Shown here piece by piece: positions 25,147 through 34,062 of a DNA stretch of 64,000 nt. This DNA comes from DAOTXR01 sp034435375 (GTDB lineage: Bacteria; Chloroflexota; Anaerolineae; Aggregatilineales; UBA3940). Location of the stretch: assembly GCA_034435375.1 (NCBI GenBank), contig DAOTXR010000073.1:244426-308425 (forward strand). The letters run 5' to 3'. Numbering within the stretch: position 1 is the stretch's first letter; each line of letters begins with the position of its first letter. Both the position numbers and the translations under genes were made by a program. Under the pieces are notes generated by a model. The model saw only the letters and a list, made by a program, of their open reading frames with translations. It made no database searches and was not told the DNA's origin.

Positions 25147-25166
25147 TGCCTGCGATAGCGCAGGCA
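25147..25166 (+). other. Hairpin between nuoB and nuoC
   Basis: A perfect 8-bp stem TGCCTGCG-ATAG-CGCAGGCA in the nuoB-nuoC gap, without a T-tract. It may be an mRNA-processing or stability element. Confidence 0.4.
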
Positions 25167-25191
25167 TCCTGCTGCTAAATGGACAACTGAA

Positions 25192-25716
25192 ATGAGCGTC
25201 TATTCACGCAAGATAGCCAACCGAATTCAGGCCAGGTTTCCAGAAGCAGTCCAGGAGATTGTGGAATTTCGAGGCGAGATCACAGTCGTGATTGGCCGCC
25301 AATCCCTGGTCGAGGTGGCCGCCTTTTGCCGCGATGCTGAAGGTCTGGAGTTTAACATGCTTGCTGACCTGGCAGCAGTGGACTACTGGCCACAGGAGCC
25401 GCGACTGGCAGTGAATTACGTCTTGTACTCACTAGCCCTCGGCCACATGATCCGGCTGAAGGTCTATGCGCCCGGCGATGATCCCGTGATCCCGTCAGTC
25501 ACCGGGGTGTGGGCGGGGGCCAACTGGCCAGAGCGCGAGGCCTGGGATATGTTTGGCATTAAGTTTGAGGGGCACCCTGACCTGCGCCGTATCTTGATGC
25601 CCTACGACTGGACTGGCCATCCGCAGCGCAAAGACTATCCGTTGGGATACGAGGAAGTTCAGTTCAGCTTCAACTTCGGTCGTGTGCAGGCCCACAAGCC
25701 ACAGCCGAAGGAGTGA
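25192..25716 (+). CDS. nuoC: NADH-quinone oxidoreductase subunit C
   Basis: A 174-residue peripheral-arm subunit. The 30-kDa family signature is clear: GANWPEREAWDMFGIKFEGH followed by LRRILMPYDWTGHPQRKDYP. NuoC is separate from NuoD here, unlike the NuoCD fusion of enterobacteria. The ribosome-binding site is weak. It ends 4 nt before nuoD. Confidence 0.95.
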   Translation: MSVYSRKIANRIQARFPEAVQEIVEFRGEITVVIGRQSLVEVAAFCRDAEGLEFNMLADLAAVDYWPQEPRLAVNYVLYSLALGHMIRLKVYAPGDDPVIPSVTGVWAGANWPEREAWDMFGIKFEGHPDLRRILMPYDWTGHPQRKDYPLGYEEVQFSFNFGRVQAHKPQPKE

Positions 25717-25720
25717 CGCC

Positions 25721-26998
25721 ATGACGTTTTACGGCTATGACCCTACCAGCGCCACGCAGATCGAGACGGATCGGCAGACAATCACTATCGCGCTGGAGCA
25801 GATCAAGGGCCTGGTGTCCGAAGAGGCCTTCACCGGTGACACGTTGCTGCTCAACATGGGGCCGCAGCATCCCAGCACCCACGGCGTGCTGCGCCTGATG
25901 CTGGAGCTAGACGGCGAGACAGTAGTGAGCTGCTTGCCCGATATTGGCTACCTGCACACCGGCATTGAGAAGAACATGGAGGCCAAGACTTACGAAAAGG
26001 CCCTGGTCATGACCGACCGGATCGACTATCTGAACAACCTGGGCAACAATTTGGCCTATTGCCTGGCCATTGAAAAGCTGGCCGATCTGGACGTGCCCAT
26101 CCGCGCCCAATATGTTCGTGTGATCCTGGCCGAGCTTCAGCGTATCGCCAGCCATCTGGTGTGGCTGGGCACGCACGTGCTCGACTTGGGCGCCACCAGC
26201 CTGTTCTTGTATACCTTCCGTGAGCGCGAGTACATCCTCGACATATTCGAATCGATCTCTGGCCAGCGAATGATGGGCAGCTACATCCGCCCTGGCGGGC
26301 TATGGCGTGACCTGACAGATGACTTCGAACCGATGCTCAGGCGATTTCTGTGGTATATGCCACGCAAGATCGACGACTATGAGCGCATCCTGAGCCAGAA
26401 TCCGCTGTTCATTGAGCGTACCAGAGGCATCGGGGTGATCCCTCCGGACAAAGCGGTCAATTGGAGTCTGACTGGTCCGGCGTTGCGGGGGTCTGGCGTC
26501 AACTTTGACATCCGCAAGGCGTTGCCCTACTCCAGTTATGATCACTTTGAGTTTGACGTGCCGCTGGGTACGCATGGGGATGTGTACGATCGCTATTTGA
26601 TCCGCATCGAGGAGATGCGCCAGTCATTGCGGATCGTCGAACAGGCGTTAAATAGGCTGCCCGGCGGACCGTTTCGCAGCAGCAATCGCAAGTACGTACC
26701 GCCGCCGCGCTCCGAGTTGGGGATCAGCATGGAGGCCGTGATCCATCACTTCAAACTGTGGACCGAAGGGTTTACACCCCCTCAAGGCGAGGTTTACATC
26801 CGCACCGAGTCGCCTAAGGGCGAGCTAGGCGTATACTTGGTCAGTGATGGTGGACCCAAGCCATACCGGGTGCACTTCCGCACGCCGTCGTTTGTGAACC
26901 TCCAGTCGTTGAGTTGGATCTCGAAAGGCTACATGGTGTCTGATCTGGTAGGCATCATCGGCAGCATTGATATTGTGCTCGGCGACTGTGACCGCTAA
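25721..26998 (+). CDS. nuoD: NADH-quinone oxidoreductase subunit D (quinone-binding 49-kDa subunit)
   Basis: A 425-residue subunit that forms the quinone-reduction chamber with NuoB. Motifs include NMGPQHPSTHGVLRL (quinone-site His), DIGYLHTGIEKNME, DRIDYLNNLGNN, ELQRIASHLVWLGTH and the C-terminal GIIGSIDIVLGDCDR. GAAGGAG lies 7 nt before ATG 25721. The chain has about 35 extra N-terminal residues before the conserved core. Confidence 0.97.
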   Translation: MTFYGYDPTSATQIETDRQTITIALEQIKGLVSEEAFTGDTLLLNMGPQHPSTHGVLRLMLELDGETVVSCLPDIGYLHTGIEKNMEAKTYEKALVMTDRIDYLNNLGNNLAYCLAIEKLADLDVPIRAQYVRVILAELQRIASHLVWLGTHVLDLGATSLFLYTFREREYILDIFESISGQRMMGSYIRPGGLWRDLTDDFEPMLRRFLWYMPRKIDDYERILSQNPLFIERTRGIGVIPPDKAVNWSLTGPALRGSGVNFDIRKALPYSSYDHFEFDVPLGTHGDVYDRYLIRIEEMRQSLRIVEQALNRLPGGPFRSSNRKYVPPPRSELGISMEAVIHHFKLWTEGFTPPQGEVYIRTESPKGELGVYLVSDGGPKPYRVHFRTPSFVNLQSLSWISKGYMVSDLVGIIGSIDIVLGDCDR

Positions 26999-27010
26999 GG
27001 AGGCGATCGG

Positions 27011-27385
27011 ATGCTGGTCTTAGTCCTGATCCTGTTGTTAGCGTTGTTGGTGGCGATTGTGGCTATCGTCTTTGCCCTGGGGAATCCAGGCATTATCACT
27101 GTGCATGTCCTCACCTGGAGCTTCGAGAGTTCCTTGACCCTGCTGTTGTTGGCAGCCTTTGGCCTGGGTGTGCTGTTGGGGTGGTTGATCACGGTGCCAT
27201 CCTCCATCAAGCGCGGCTTGACGCTGGCCGGCCAGAAGAAGAAAATCGCAGAACTGGAGAAGGCGCAGGCCAGGGCTGAGGCGGCAGTGGCTGCGGCCAA
27301 GCCTCAGGAGCCTCCTAAACCGCCAGAGCCTCCCAAGCCGCCTCAGGGGCCGGAACAGCCCCCTGCACAGTCCACATCGCAATAG
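27011..27385 (+). CDS. LapA/DUF1049-like small membrane protein inside the nuo operon
   Basis: A 124-residue protein with two N-terminal transmembrane helices (residues about 1-22 and 41-62), a basic coiled helix (LAGQKKKIAELEKAQARAEA) and a Pro/Glu/Lys-rich tail (PPKPPEPPKPPQGPEQPP). The helix-hairpin-coil layout matches lipopolysaccharide-assembly-protein-A-domain (DUF1049) proteins. AGGAGG lies before ATG 27011. It sits 12 nt after nuoD and ends 14 nt before nuoE, so it is co-transcribed with complex I. It is not a known subunit; an assembly or membrane-tether role is possible but unproven. Confidence 0.85.
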   Translation: MLVLVLILLLALLVAIVAIVFALGNPGIITVHVLTWSFESSLTLLLLAAFGLGVLLGWLITVPSSIKRGLTLAGQKKKIAELEKAQARAEAAVAAAKPQEPPKPPEPPKPPQGPEQPPAQSTSQ

Positions 27386-27399
27386 TGAAGGCTCACAGA

Positions 27400-27903
27400 A
27401 TGGCTCTCATTGACACGCGCAGAGAAGACATTGAGCATCACCTGGCCAAGTACCCAGACAAGAGATCGGCCATCATGCCGCTGCTGTACATCGCCCAGGA
27501 AGAATACGGCTACATTACCGACGAAGCCATGCAAGAAATTGCCGATCTGGTGGGTGTCGAGGTGACACATGTGAAAGGCATCGTCGGTTTCTACACGTTG
27601 TACTACGATCAGCCCAAGGGCAAGTACCTGATCCAGGTGTGCACCGACCTGCCCTGTGCGTTGCGGGGCGCTGAGAAGTTTAGCAAGCACGTCTGTCAGC
27701 ACTTGGGCATCCAGCCTGGTCAGACGACGGAAGACGGTCTGTTCACAGTGGAGAACGTGATGTGCATCGGCGCCTGCGACCGCGCGCCCGTCATGCAGGT
27801 GAATCTCAAGTTTCATGAGAATATGACCGAGAAGAAAGCCGAGCAGCTTATTGAGGCGTTGCGCCGTGAACACCAGGCCACCCAGCCCTATCGGAAAGAG
27901 TGA
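27400..27903 (+). CDS. nuoE: NADH-quinone oxidoreductase subunit E
   Basis: A 167-residue thioredoxin-like [2Fe-2S] subunit of the NADH-dehydrogenase module. Cluster ligands lie in VCTDLPCALRGAEK and CIGACDRAPVM; the N-terminal helical bundle carries MPLLYIAQEEYGYIT. I chose ATG 27400 over GTG 27385. The end overlaps the next gene, an acetyltransferase, by 38 nt. Confidence 0.95.
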   Translation: MALIDTRREDIEHHLAKYPDKRSAIMPLLYIAQEEYGYITDEAMQEIADLVGVEVTHVKGIVGFYTLYYDQPKGKYLIQVCTDLPCALRGAEKFSKHVCQHLGIQPGQTTEDGLFTVENVMCIGACDRAPVMQVNLKFHENMTEKKAEQLIEALRREHQATQPYRKE

Positions 27904-28306
27904 CTACGAGCGTGTAATGGCGCTGTGGCAAGCTGCCGGGCTGCACATCAAACCAACTGGGCGCGACTCGCGTGCAGCCTTCGAACGGCAGATAGACGGC
28001 GGACGCCAGACCGTGATCGGCGTTGAGACTGAGGCAGGCGACCTGGTGGGGGTGGTGATTGCCACTCACGATGGACGCAAGGGCTGGATCAATCGGTTGG
28101 CCGTCCACCCCGACTACCGCCGTCAGGGAATTGCCACGGCACTGATCAAGGCTGCCGAGGATGCACTGCGTGCACAAGGCATTGAGATTTTCGCTGCGCT
28201 GATCGAGGCAGATAACCACGCTTCGCTGTCGGTGTTCCTGGAGGCCGGATACTTGGAGTGGACCGGCCTGCATTATGTCAGCAAACGTGACCGCGAAGAT
28301 GTATAG
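27866..28306 (+). CDS. GNAT acetyltransferase inserted between nuoE and nuoF
   Basis: A 146-residue GNAT enzyme of the YpeA/RimI-like type. Motif A reads NRLAVHPDYRRQGIATALI, and the C-terminal pattern (LIEADNHASLSVFLEAGYLE) fits the fold. GAGG lies 9 nt before GTG 27866, which overlaps nuoE by 38 nt in another frame, implying translational coupling. Its substrate is unknown; acetylation of a complex I subunit is only a thought from position. Confidence 0.85.
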   Translation: MNTRPPSPIGKSDYERVMALWQAAGLHIKPTGRDSRAAFERQIDGGRQTVIGVETEAGDLVGVVIATHDGRKGWINRLAVHPDYRRQGIATALIKAAEDALRAQGIEIFAALIEADNHASLSVFLEAGYLEWTGLHYVSKRDREDV

Positions 28307-28363
28307 CTGCTGGCTGTCGATCCCGGCAGCGGGCAGCCGCGAAGAGGATTGAGGGCTATACCT

Positions 28364-29665
28364 GTGGCACACATCTTGCTGCGTGAACTCGACATTCCCG
28401 ACATTGCCCAGATGGACGTGTACCTGGCGCACGGCGGCTACGAGGGCCTGCGTAAAGCTGTCACCGCGCACGAACCCGACCAGGTGATCGAGATTGTGAA
28501 GGCGTCGGGGCTGCGCGGGCGCGGCGGCGCGGGCTTCCCGACCGGCGTCAAGTGGAGCTTCGTGCCCAGGGACGTGTTCCCCAGGTACGTATGCGTCAAC
28601 GCGGATGAGTCCGAGCCAGGCACGTTCAAAGACCGCCAGCTGATGGAATACAACCCCCATCAGGTGATCGAGGGCGCGTTGATCGCCGCCTATGCCATCC
28701 GCTCTGAAGCCATCTACATTTACATTCGTGGTGAGTACTGGGACATTGCCGATTGGCTCGACCAGAAGATCGAAGAAGCCCGCGCTCATGGCTTTGTCGG
28801 ACGGAATATCCTCGGCTCTGGCTGGAGCTGCGAGGTTTACACTCATCGAGGGGCAGGGGCATACATCTGCGGTGAGGAGACCGCGCTTTTGGAGTCGCTT
28901 GAGGGCAAGCGGGGGCAGCCGCGCATCCGGCCTCCGTTTCCGGCCAGTGTGGGTCTCTATGGCAAGCCGACGGTGATCAACAACGTGGAAACGCTGGCGA
29001 ACGTGCCCTACATCCTGGTCAACGGCGCGGAGGGCTATCGGCAGTTTGGCACCTCGGACAGCCCGGGGGTTAAGATTTTTTGCCTGAGCGGGCACGTCAA
29101 TCGACCCGGCAACTATGAGATGCCCTTTGGCGGCGAGACGACCTTCCGCAAGCTGATCTACGAGCTGGGAGGTGGTGTGCCGGGTGGCAGGCAGGTCAAG
29201 GGTATTCTGCCTGCTGGAGCCAGCGGAGCGATCCTGCCCGCCACTGACGAGGTGCTCGACACGCCCATCGCCTATGGCAGCTTTAAGAAGTGGAACACCG
29301 ATATTGGTTCGGCCTCCGTGATTGTGTTGGACGAGACAGTTGACATGGCATGGGCCGCCAGCAAGATGATCCACTTCTTCTCACACGAGTCGTGTGGGCA
29401 GTGTACGCCTTGCCGTGAAGGGACATACTGGCTGAGACGACTGTATGAGCGCCTGGAATCGGGGCTGGCCGACGAAGGCGATGTAGAGACGATGAACAGT
29501 GTGGCTTCTCAGATGAAGGGCAAGTGCATCTGCGCCCTGGGCGAGTTCGCCGTTAATCCAGTCGTGGCGACCATTCAGCACTTTCGCAGCGACTACTCGC
29601 TGGCGGTCCGCAGCGAGAAGGCCGAAGAGACCGCCCGCGCTGAGGAAATGGCTGCATCTGATTGA
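28364..29665 (+). CDS. nuoF: NADH-quinone oxidoreductase subunit F (FMN and NADH site)
   Basis: A 433-residue flavoprotein subunit that oxidises NADH. Motifs: GLRGRGGAGFPTGVKW (NADH/FMN loop), NADESEPGTFKDR, GAGAYICGEETALLESLEG, and the N3 [4Fe-4S] ligands ESCGQCTPCREGT with a fourth Cys in GKCICALG. I prefer GTG 28364 with TGAGGG upstream; TTG 28349 is possible. A short hairpin (GACAGGC-TCC-GCCTGTC) immediately follows the stop codon. Confidence 0.97.
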   Translation: MAHILLRELDIPDIAQMDVYLAHGGYEGLRKAVTAHEPDQVIEIVKASGLRGRGGAGFPTGVKWSFVPRDVFPRYVCVNADESEPGTFKDRQLMEYNPHQVIEGALIAAYAIRSEAIYIYIRGEYWDIADWLDQKIEEARAHGFVGRNILGSGWSCEVYTHRGAGAYICGEETALLESLEGKRGQPRIRPPFPASVGLYGKPTVINNVETLANVPYILVNGAEGYRQFGTSDSPGVKIFCLSGHVNRPGNYEMPFGGETTFRKLIYELGGGVPGGRQVKGILPAGASGAILPATDEVLDTPIAYGSFKKWNTDIGSASVIVLDETVDMAWAASKMIHFFSHESCGQCTPCREGTYWLRRLYERLESGLADEGDVETMNSVASQMKGKCICALGEFAVNPVVATIQHFRSDYSLAVRSEKAEETARAEEMAASD

Positions 29666-29755
29666 CAGGCTCCGCCTGTCCAGGGATCGCCAGCGGTGAA
29701 CGAGGGGCATCTAACCTGCGCTGAACGTATACATCGGTGAATGGGACACGACTCC

Positions 29756-32374
29756 ATGACGGACATCGTAAAGATCACAATCGATGACATCGAATACGAA
29801 GTCCCGGCAGGCATGAACTTGGTCGACGCGGCCAAGCGATGCGGTGTTGACATCCCGGTCTTCTGCTATCACCCCAAGCTAGGACACGATGGCAATTGCC
29901 GGATGTGTCTGGTCGAACTGGCCACCCCGCGCCAGAACCGCGACACGGGCCAGATGGAACTGGCCTGGCTTCCCACGCTCCAGACGGCCTGCACCCAGCG
30001 CACCAGCGAGGGCCTGGCCATCCGCACCCGGTCGCCCAAGGTGATCGATGGTCGGCGTGAGATTCTGGAGTTCCTGCTCTCCAGCCATCCGCTCGACTGC
30101 CCAATTTGTGACAAGGGCGGCGAATGCCCACTCCAGAATCTCACCATGCGCCATGGTCCAGGCACCAGCCGGATGTACTGGGAAGAGAAGATGCACCTGG
30201 GCAAGCACATCCCGCTGGGCGAACTCATCTTCCTGGATCAGGAGCGGTGCATCCACTGTGCACGCTGTATCCGCTTCCAGGACTTGATTGCTGACGATCC
30301 GGTGTTGGGATTTGACCAACGCGGGCGCAGGCAGCAAATCATCACTCACAGCCATCCGCCCTTTGACAGCATTTTCTCCGGCAACACCACCGACATCTGC
30401 CCCGTGGGTGCGCTCACTACCGCCGACTTCCGTTTCAATGCCCGGCCTTGGGAGATGGTGCAGGTGGCGACGATCTGCTCGCACTGCCCGGTGGGTTGCA
30501 ACATGAGCTTCGACACACGTCCTGACCGCCTGGCCGGCGGACGCACGACGATCAAGCGCGTGATGCCCCGCCAGAATGAGCGTGTCAACGAAATCTGGAT
30601 CTGCGACAAGGGCCGCTTTGCTTACCCCTACATGGACCATTCCGATCGCCTCCGGCATCCCATGGCCCGTAGAGGCGGTCAACTGGTCGAGGCAACGTGG
30701 GACGAGGCCATCAACGAGGCGGTGGCCCAGCTCAAGGCTGCCGGGCCAAGTGTAGCGGCTATAGCAGGGGGCCGGCTGAGCAATGAAGACCTGTACGTGC
30801 TGCAGAAGCTGATCCGCACCCAGGGCAGCCATTGTCTGGCTCCCTACCCAGATACAGCGCCAGGCGGCCAATTCGCTGCGTGGTACGGCGTAGGGGTCGG
30901 CACCAATCTGCTGGATATGGGCGCAGGGGATGCGATCCTGGTGATCGCCTGCGACCTGCACCAGGAAGCACCCGTGTGGTGGCTGCGCGTTATCGCTGCC
31001 GCCAAACGCGGCGCGCAGGTGATCGTCATCAACGGGCGCGAGACACGCCTGGACAAGTTCGCTACCCATGCAGTCCGCTATGCCTATGGGGACGAGATCG
31101 CCACGCTCAATGCCCTGCTGGGCAGCCTACCCAAGAGCGCCATCCAGCCAGGGCGAGTTGTCGAGGGGTTGGAAGAAGCTCTGGCCTATGCCAGGGAATG
31201 CAAAGCCAGCGCCGACGTGAGAGCTGCGGCCAAGTCTCTGACCGAAGCACGCCACGCGATTGCCTTCGTGGGCAGCGAAGGGCTGGGGCCACTTGACAGC
31301 GATCAGCTAGCTCAGGCAGCGGCCAATCTGCTTGTTGCCACCGGGCACACAGGCCGCCCGAACAACGGTCTGGTGATCGTGTGGCCAACGGCGAATGGCC
31401 AGGGAGCATCGGATATGGGCTTTCGCCCCGATTGCCTGCCCGGCTACTGGCCGCTTGAAACACCGGGCATGGGGTATGCCGACATTCTCTCGGCATTGGA
31501 GAGCAATCAGATCAAGGCTCTCTACATCGCAGGAGCCGACCCGGCTTTTGACGATCCAGCGGCAGAGCGGGCTTTGCGGCAGACCAAGGGCTTCATCATC
31601 GTGCAGGACATGTTCCTGACTAACACAGCCAAGTTGGCCGACATCGTGCTTCCGGCGTGCAGCATCGGAGAGCGTGAGGGTACCTACACCACCGGTGAGC
31701 GGCGCGTGCAGCGCTTCTATCCAGCTATCGAACCAATCGGCCAGAGCCGCCCGGACTGGCAGATCGTGCAGACGATTGCCGCCGGCCTCGGCCACGGCCA
31801 GCCTGCCCCTTCGGCGGCAGCGCTCTTAACGGAGATCGGGCAGGCAATACCGCAATATGCAGGCATCACCTACCAGGCGCTGGCTCAGATCGAACCGCAG
31901 TTCCCGGATGTGGGCGGTGAGGACCTGTACTACGGCGGCACAGCCTTCACCAATGTGCGTGGGTTAGGCGTGCAGTGGGCCACCCTGGCCGAAGACTCGA
32001 ATGCAGCGCTGACCGTCCGGCCTGCCAGAGTGGGCACATCGCTGTCGGCTGCGTCTGAAAACGACACGTGGGTCGTCGTGCCAATCACCCTGATCTACGA
32101 TGCCGAGCCGGTGTTCGGCAAGACCTCGTTGTTGCATCGCCGCGTCCCAGCGCCATACGTGGGCCTCAATCCGGCAGATGCTGCTCGTCTGAATGTGTCG
32201 AACGGCGAGATGTTGGCTGTGATGTTGGGCGATCACCGCGTGGCGGTGGCTGCCTATGTCGATGCCCAGACGCCCGCCGGTGTGCTCACTATGCCGCGTC
32301 GTCTACAACCTCAGGGTGCGCCACGCATGGCCACGCTTGCTCACGTTGCCAAACTGGAGAAGATGGAGGCATGA
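29756..32374 (+). CDS. nuoG: NADH-quinone oxidoreductase subunit G
   Basis: An 872-residue subunit with N-terminal clusters N1b [2Fe-2S] (FCYHPKLGHDGNCRMCLVE), N5 (SHPLDCPICDKGGECPLQ) and N4 (CIHCARCIRF, with DICPVGAL), an additional N7-type motif ICSHCPVGCNM, and a long molybdopterin-oxidoreductase-like domain without evidence of a bound cofactor. It is longer than minimal NuoG but within the known range. I chose ATG 29756; ATG 29741 is an alternative. The stop overlaps the nuoH start (ATGA). Confidence 0.95.
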   Translation: MTDIVKITIDDIEYEVPAGMNLVDAAKRCGVDIPVFCYHPKLGHDGNCRMCLVELATPRQNRDTGQMELAWLPTLQTACTQRTSEGLAIRTRSPKVIDGRREILEFLLSSHPLDCPICDKGGECPLQNLTMRHGPGTSRMYWEEKMHLGKHIPLGELIFLDQERCIHCARCIRFQDLIADDPVLGFDQRGRRQQIITHSHPPFDSIFSGNTTDICPVGALTTADFRFNARPWEMVQVATICSHCPVGCNMSFDTRPDRLAGGRTTIKRVMPRQNERVNEIWICDKGRFAYPYMDHSDRLRHPMARRGGQLVEATWDEAINEAVAQLKAAGPSVAAIAGGRLSNEDLYVLQKLIRTQGSHCLAPYPDTAPGGQFAAWYGVGVGTNLLDMGAGDAILVIACDLHQEAPVWWLRVIAAAKRGAQVIVINGRETRLDKFATHAVRYAYGDEIATLNALLGSLPKSAIQPGRVVEGLEEALAYARECKASADVRAAAKSLTEARHAIAFVGSEGLGPLDSDQLAQAAANLLVATGHTGRPNNGLVIVWPTANGQGASDMGFRPDCLPGYWPLETPGMGYADILSALESNQIKALYIAGADPAFDDPAAERALRQTKGFIIVQDMFLTNTAKLADIVLPACSIGEREGTYTTGERRVQRFYPAIEPIGQSRPDWQIVQTIAAGLGHGQPAPSAAALLTEIGQAIPQYAGITYQALAQIEPQFPDVGGEDLYYGGTAFTNVRGLGVQWATLAEDSNAALTVRPARVGTSLSAASENDTWVVVPITLIYDAEPVFGKTSLLHRRVPAPYVGLNPADAARLNVSNGEMLAVMLGDHRVAVAAYVDAQTPAGVLTMPRRLQPQGAPRMATLAHVAKLEKMEA

Positions 32375-33399
32375 GCGATTTTGCCATCTTCCTGATCGAC
32401 GTCATCGTCAAGTCGGTGCTGATCATCATCGCCTTGCTGACAGGCTTCGCCTACACCACTGTGCTAGAGCGACGCTTTATTGCCCGCCTGCAGTCGCGCA
32501 TCGGCCCCAACCGCGCAGGCCCCTGGGGGTTATTGCAACCGGTAGCCGATGGATTGAAGCTGTTCTTTAAAGAGGATATTGTGCCCCAGCAGGCCAGCAA
32601 GTTTCTGTTCTCGATTGCCCCTGCTGTGGCTGCCGTTCCAGCGTTTATCGTGCTGGCGGTCGTGCCGATTGGCGAAGAGGTGAACCTCTTTGGCCATAAG
32701 ACGGCGCTGGGACTGACGGATATCAACGTCGGCGTGTTGTACATTCTAGCCATTACCTCGATTGCCGTGTATGGCATCGTGCTGGCCGGATGGGCTTCGG
32801 CCAACAAGTATGCCATGCTGGGTGGGCTGCGGGCCACGGCACAGATGATCAGCTACGAACTGGCCATGAGCCTGACAGTCATGACGCCAGTTATGCTGGC
32901 CGGGTCGATGAGCCTGGGAGACATCATCGATGCCCAAAAGAACGTGTGGTTTATCTTCCTCCAGCCCATCGCAGGCGTGATCTTTTACATTACTGCGCTG
33001 GCCGAGACCAACCGTGCGCCTTTTGACCTGCCCGAAGCCGAGCAGGAGCTGGTGGCCGGGTATCACAGTGAGTACAGCGGCATGAAGTTTGCCGCCTTTT
33101 TCATGGCCGAATACATGAAGATGATCGCTGAAAGTGCGATCTTCGCTGCATTATTCCTAGGTGGCTTTCGCATGTTCGGCTGGGAGAGCCTGCTGGGCGG
33201 TTGGATGGGTCCTGTGATCCTGTTCGGCAAAGTCGTTGTGTCGTTGATGGTGATGATATGGATCCGCGCCACCGTGCCGCGCTTCCGCTACGACCAGCTC
33301 ATGTCGTTTGGCTGGAAGATCATGCTGCCAGTTTCGCTGGCGAACGCTGTAGTGACCGCCGTGCTGATCGTCCTGGACATGTTTCCGGGTTTAGCATGA
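32371..33399 (+). CDS. nuoH: NADH-quinone oxidoreductase subunit H
   Basis: A 342-residue membrane subunit with about eight transmembrane helices, lining the quinone channel. Signatures are RFIARLQSRIGPNRAGPWG, LKLFFKEDIVP and ALAETNRAPFDLPEAEQELV followed by GYHSEYSGMKFAAFF. GGAGG precedes ATG 32371, which overlaps the nuoG stop by 4 nt. Confidence 0.96.
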   Translation: MSDFAIFLIDVIVKSVLIIIALLTGFAYTTVLERRFIARLQSRIGPNRAGPWGLLQPVADGLKLFFKEDIVPQQASKFLFSIAPAVAAVPAFIVLAVVPIGEEVNLFGHKTALGLTDINVGVLYILAITSIAVYGIVLAGWASANKYAMLGGLRATAQMISYELAMSLTVMTPVMLAGSMSLGDIIDAQKNVWFIFLQPIAGVIFYITALAETNRAPFDLPEAEQELVAGYHSEYSGMKFAAFFMAEYMKMIAESAIFAALFLGGFRMFGWESLLGGWMGPVILFGKVVVSLMVMIWIRATVPRFRYDQLMSFGWKIMLPVSLANAVVTAVLIVLDMFPGLA

Positions 33400-33452
33400 G
33401 TTGAGCTGAGGAATCTCGTACAGGGTTTCGGGATGAGAGGGAATCTGGAACC

Positions 33453-33968
33453 ATGAACAGACTAAAACAAGGGCTTGGGCTGATCGAAGGGTTAGCAACG
33501 GTGTTGAAGTATGCCTTCGAGAAGCCTGTCACGATCGAGTATCCGGAGGAGATGAAGCCTTTCGCCGAGCGCTTCAAGGGCCGCCACGAGCTGAAGCGGT
33601 ATGACAATGGCCTGGAGAAATGCATCGGGTGCGCCCTGTGTGCGGCAGCCTGCCCTGCCGATGCCATCTGGGTGGAAGCTGCTGAGAACACCGACGAGGA
33701 GCGCTACTCGCCAGGCGAACGCTACGCCAAGACCTACGAGATCAACATGCTGCGCTGTATTTACTGTGGCTACTGTGAAGACGCCTGTCCCACCGAGGCG
33801 ATTGTGCTTGAGCATCACTATCAGCTCTCCTTTTTCGACCGACAGAGCGCCATCTACACCAAGGAGATGCTGCTCGTTCCACCACCGCCGGGCGCCCAGG
33901 ACACGCCCCAGCGGGTGGAACCGGGCAGTTTCGACCGCTCTATTCCGGTGATGGAGGACCCGAAGTGA
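33453..33968 (+). CDS. nuoI: NADH-quinone oxidoreductase subunit I
   Basis: A 171-residue subunit with two ferredoxin-type [4Fe-4S] clusters N6a and N6b: CIGCALCAAACPADAI and CIYCGYCEDACPTEAI, preceded by the RFKGRHELKRYDNGLEKC segment. It relays electrons from NuoG to cluster N2. The C-terminus carries an extended PPPPGAQDTPQ tail. The 94-nt gap to nuoJ contains no recognisable element. Confidence 0.96.
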   Translation: MNRLKQGLGLIEGLATVLKYAFEKPVTIEYPEEMKPFAERFKGRHELKRYDNGLEKCIGCALCAAACPADAIWVEAAENTDEERYSPGERYAKTYEINMLRCIYCGYCEDACPTEAIVLEHHYQLSFFDRQSAIYTKEMLLVPPPPGAQDTPQRVEPGSFDRSIPVMEDPK

Positions 33969-34062
33969 CGAAGAGGCTGGATGAGGTCGCCCGTGAGTCG
34001 TCCTGCCACACCTCTTTCTGGTTGCCAGGGCTTGAGGTTTTCACGACAAAGGCAGTTGCATC

